A stretch of DNA of 6,185 nt from Thermoplasmata archaeon. GTDB taxonomy: Archaea; Thermoplasmatota; E2; DHVEG-1. A model generated the notes under the pieces. That model had not been told where the DNA came from, did not search any database, and saw only the letters and a list, made by a program, of their open reading frames with translations. A program made the position numbers and the translations under genes. Position 1 is the first letter of the stretch. Each line of letters starts with the position of its first letter. Location: NCBI GenBank assembly GCA_003651045.1, contig QMTJ01000067.1, positions 1 through 6,185 of the forward strand, in the 5' to 3' direction. This document shows, one piece after another, positions 6,105-6,185 of this stretch.

Positions 6105-6150
6105 AAAAAAATATTTTATACATGAACATATACATAAACAATATTTTTTT
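6105..6150. repeat. AT-only 11-bp inverted repeat
   Basis: AAAAAAATATT (6105-6115) and AATATTTTTTT (6140-6150) are exact reverse complements around a 24-base AT-rich loop. The right arm ends in T7. It could be a terminator working in both directions or a promoter zone, since TATA-like words occur on both strands. Base composition alone makes such repeats more likely, so confidence is limited. Confidence 0.3.
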
Positions 6151-6185
6151 AAGAGCATCCTATAAGTTATCAACAACTAACTCTA

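Larger units (their letters stand above)
5838..6185. other. 348-base non-coding region after scpB
   Basis: No convincing gene is present. From left to right it holds an A-run and a C-rich stretch (TCCTCCCCCC, 5854-5863), a 10-bp inverted repeat (5877-5907), T5 runs (5918-5922 and 5929-5933), a long inverted repeat (5952-6052) enclosing T8 and a pyrimidine tract, and an AT-only tail with an 11-bp inverted repeat. It probably contains the 3' end of the operon transcript and perhaps a small RNA. Confidence 0.7.

Noticed and set aside
6080..6185. Open + strand frame from ATG 6080 running off the window end (35 codons, starting MLNWFFYIKKN).
   Set aside because: No ribosome site precedes it, the sequence is an AT-rich low-complexity tract, and the residues (N, I, Y, K, F) are what random AT-rich DNA gives. 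It could only be judged with sequence beyond the window.
1..6185. Mobile element, CRISPR array, defence system or integration of foreign DNA beside the tRNA.
   Set aside because: No transposase, integrase, terminal repeats, regularly spaced repeats or duplicated tRNA 3' end are visible. The locus is a housekeeping chromosome-organisation operon.

Overview
The window looks like a piece of an AT-rich archaeal chromosome. Several signs agree: a tRNA gene with no encoded CCA, T-run terminators without strong GC hairpins, TATA-box-like promoters, GGAGG Shine-Dalgarno sites, two TTG start codons, and a compact SMC-ScpA-ScpB operon whose SMC has the archaeal 'VTLRK' C-terminal motif. The 'DEVDMFLDGVNAE' stretch in SMC and the roughly 50-residue N-terminal extension of ScpA suggest a euryarchaeal or Thermoplasmatota-like lineage. 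That placement is inference from remembered family features and was not searched.

Layout, all annotated genes on the + strand: tRNA-Phe(GAA) at 30-102 with T-run terminators; a promoter region with repeated TGCATAT motifs; an unrecognised 107-residue protein at 222-545; a 230-base gap with a TATA box and a GC-richer segment that can fold as an H-type pseudoknot; then smc (776-4396), scpA (4383-5267, overlapping smc by 14 bases) and scpB (5304-5837). The last 348 bases (5838-6185) hold no convincing gene. They are dense in structure: a perfect 10-bp inverted repeat, a long two-part inverted repeat with a pyrimidine-rich loop carrying anti-Shine-Dalgarno-like sequences, T-runs, and an AT-only 11-bp inverted repeat.

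The three main genes encode one machine. SMC is the long coiled-coil ATPase that dimerises through its hinge. ScpA is the kleisin that bridges the two ATPase heads. ScpB is the double winged-helix (kite) protein that binds ScpA. Together they form prokaryotic condensin, which organises and segregates the chromosome. The overlap of smc and scpA, with the scpA ribosome site inside the smc reading frame, points to coupled translation.

The most interesting signals are regulatory. They are the pseudoknot-like smc leader, an AUG-UAA start-stop element between the smc ribosome site and its UUG start, a short TAACAG(N)GTAC motif repeated at three boundaries of the cluster, and the structured pyrimidine-rich region downstream of scpB. 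The unknown small gene just upstream of smc is also worth following up.
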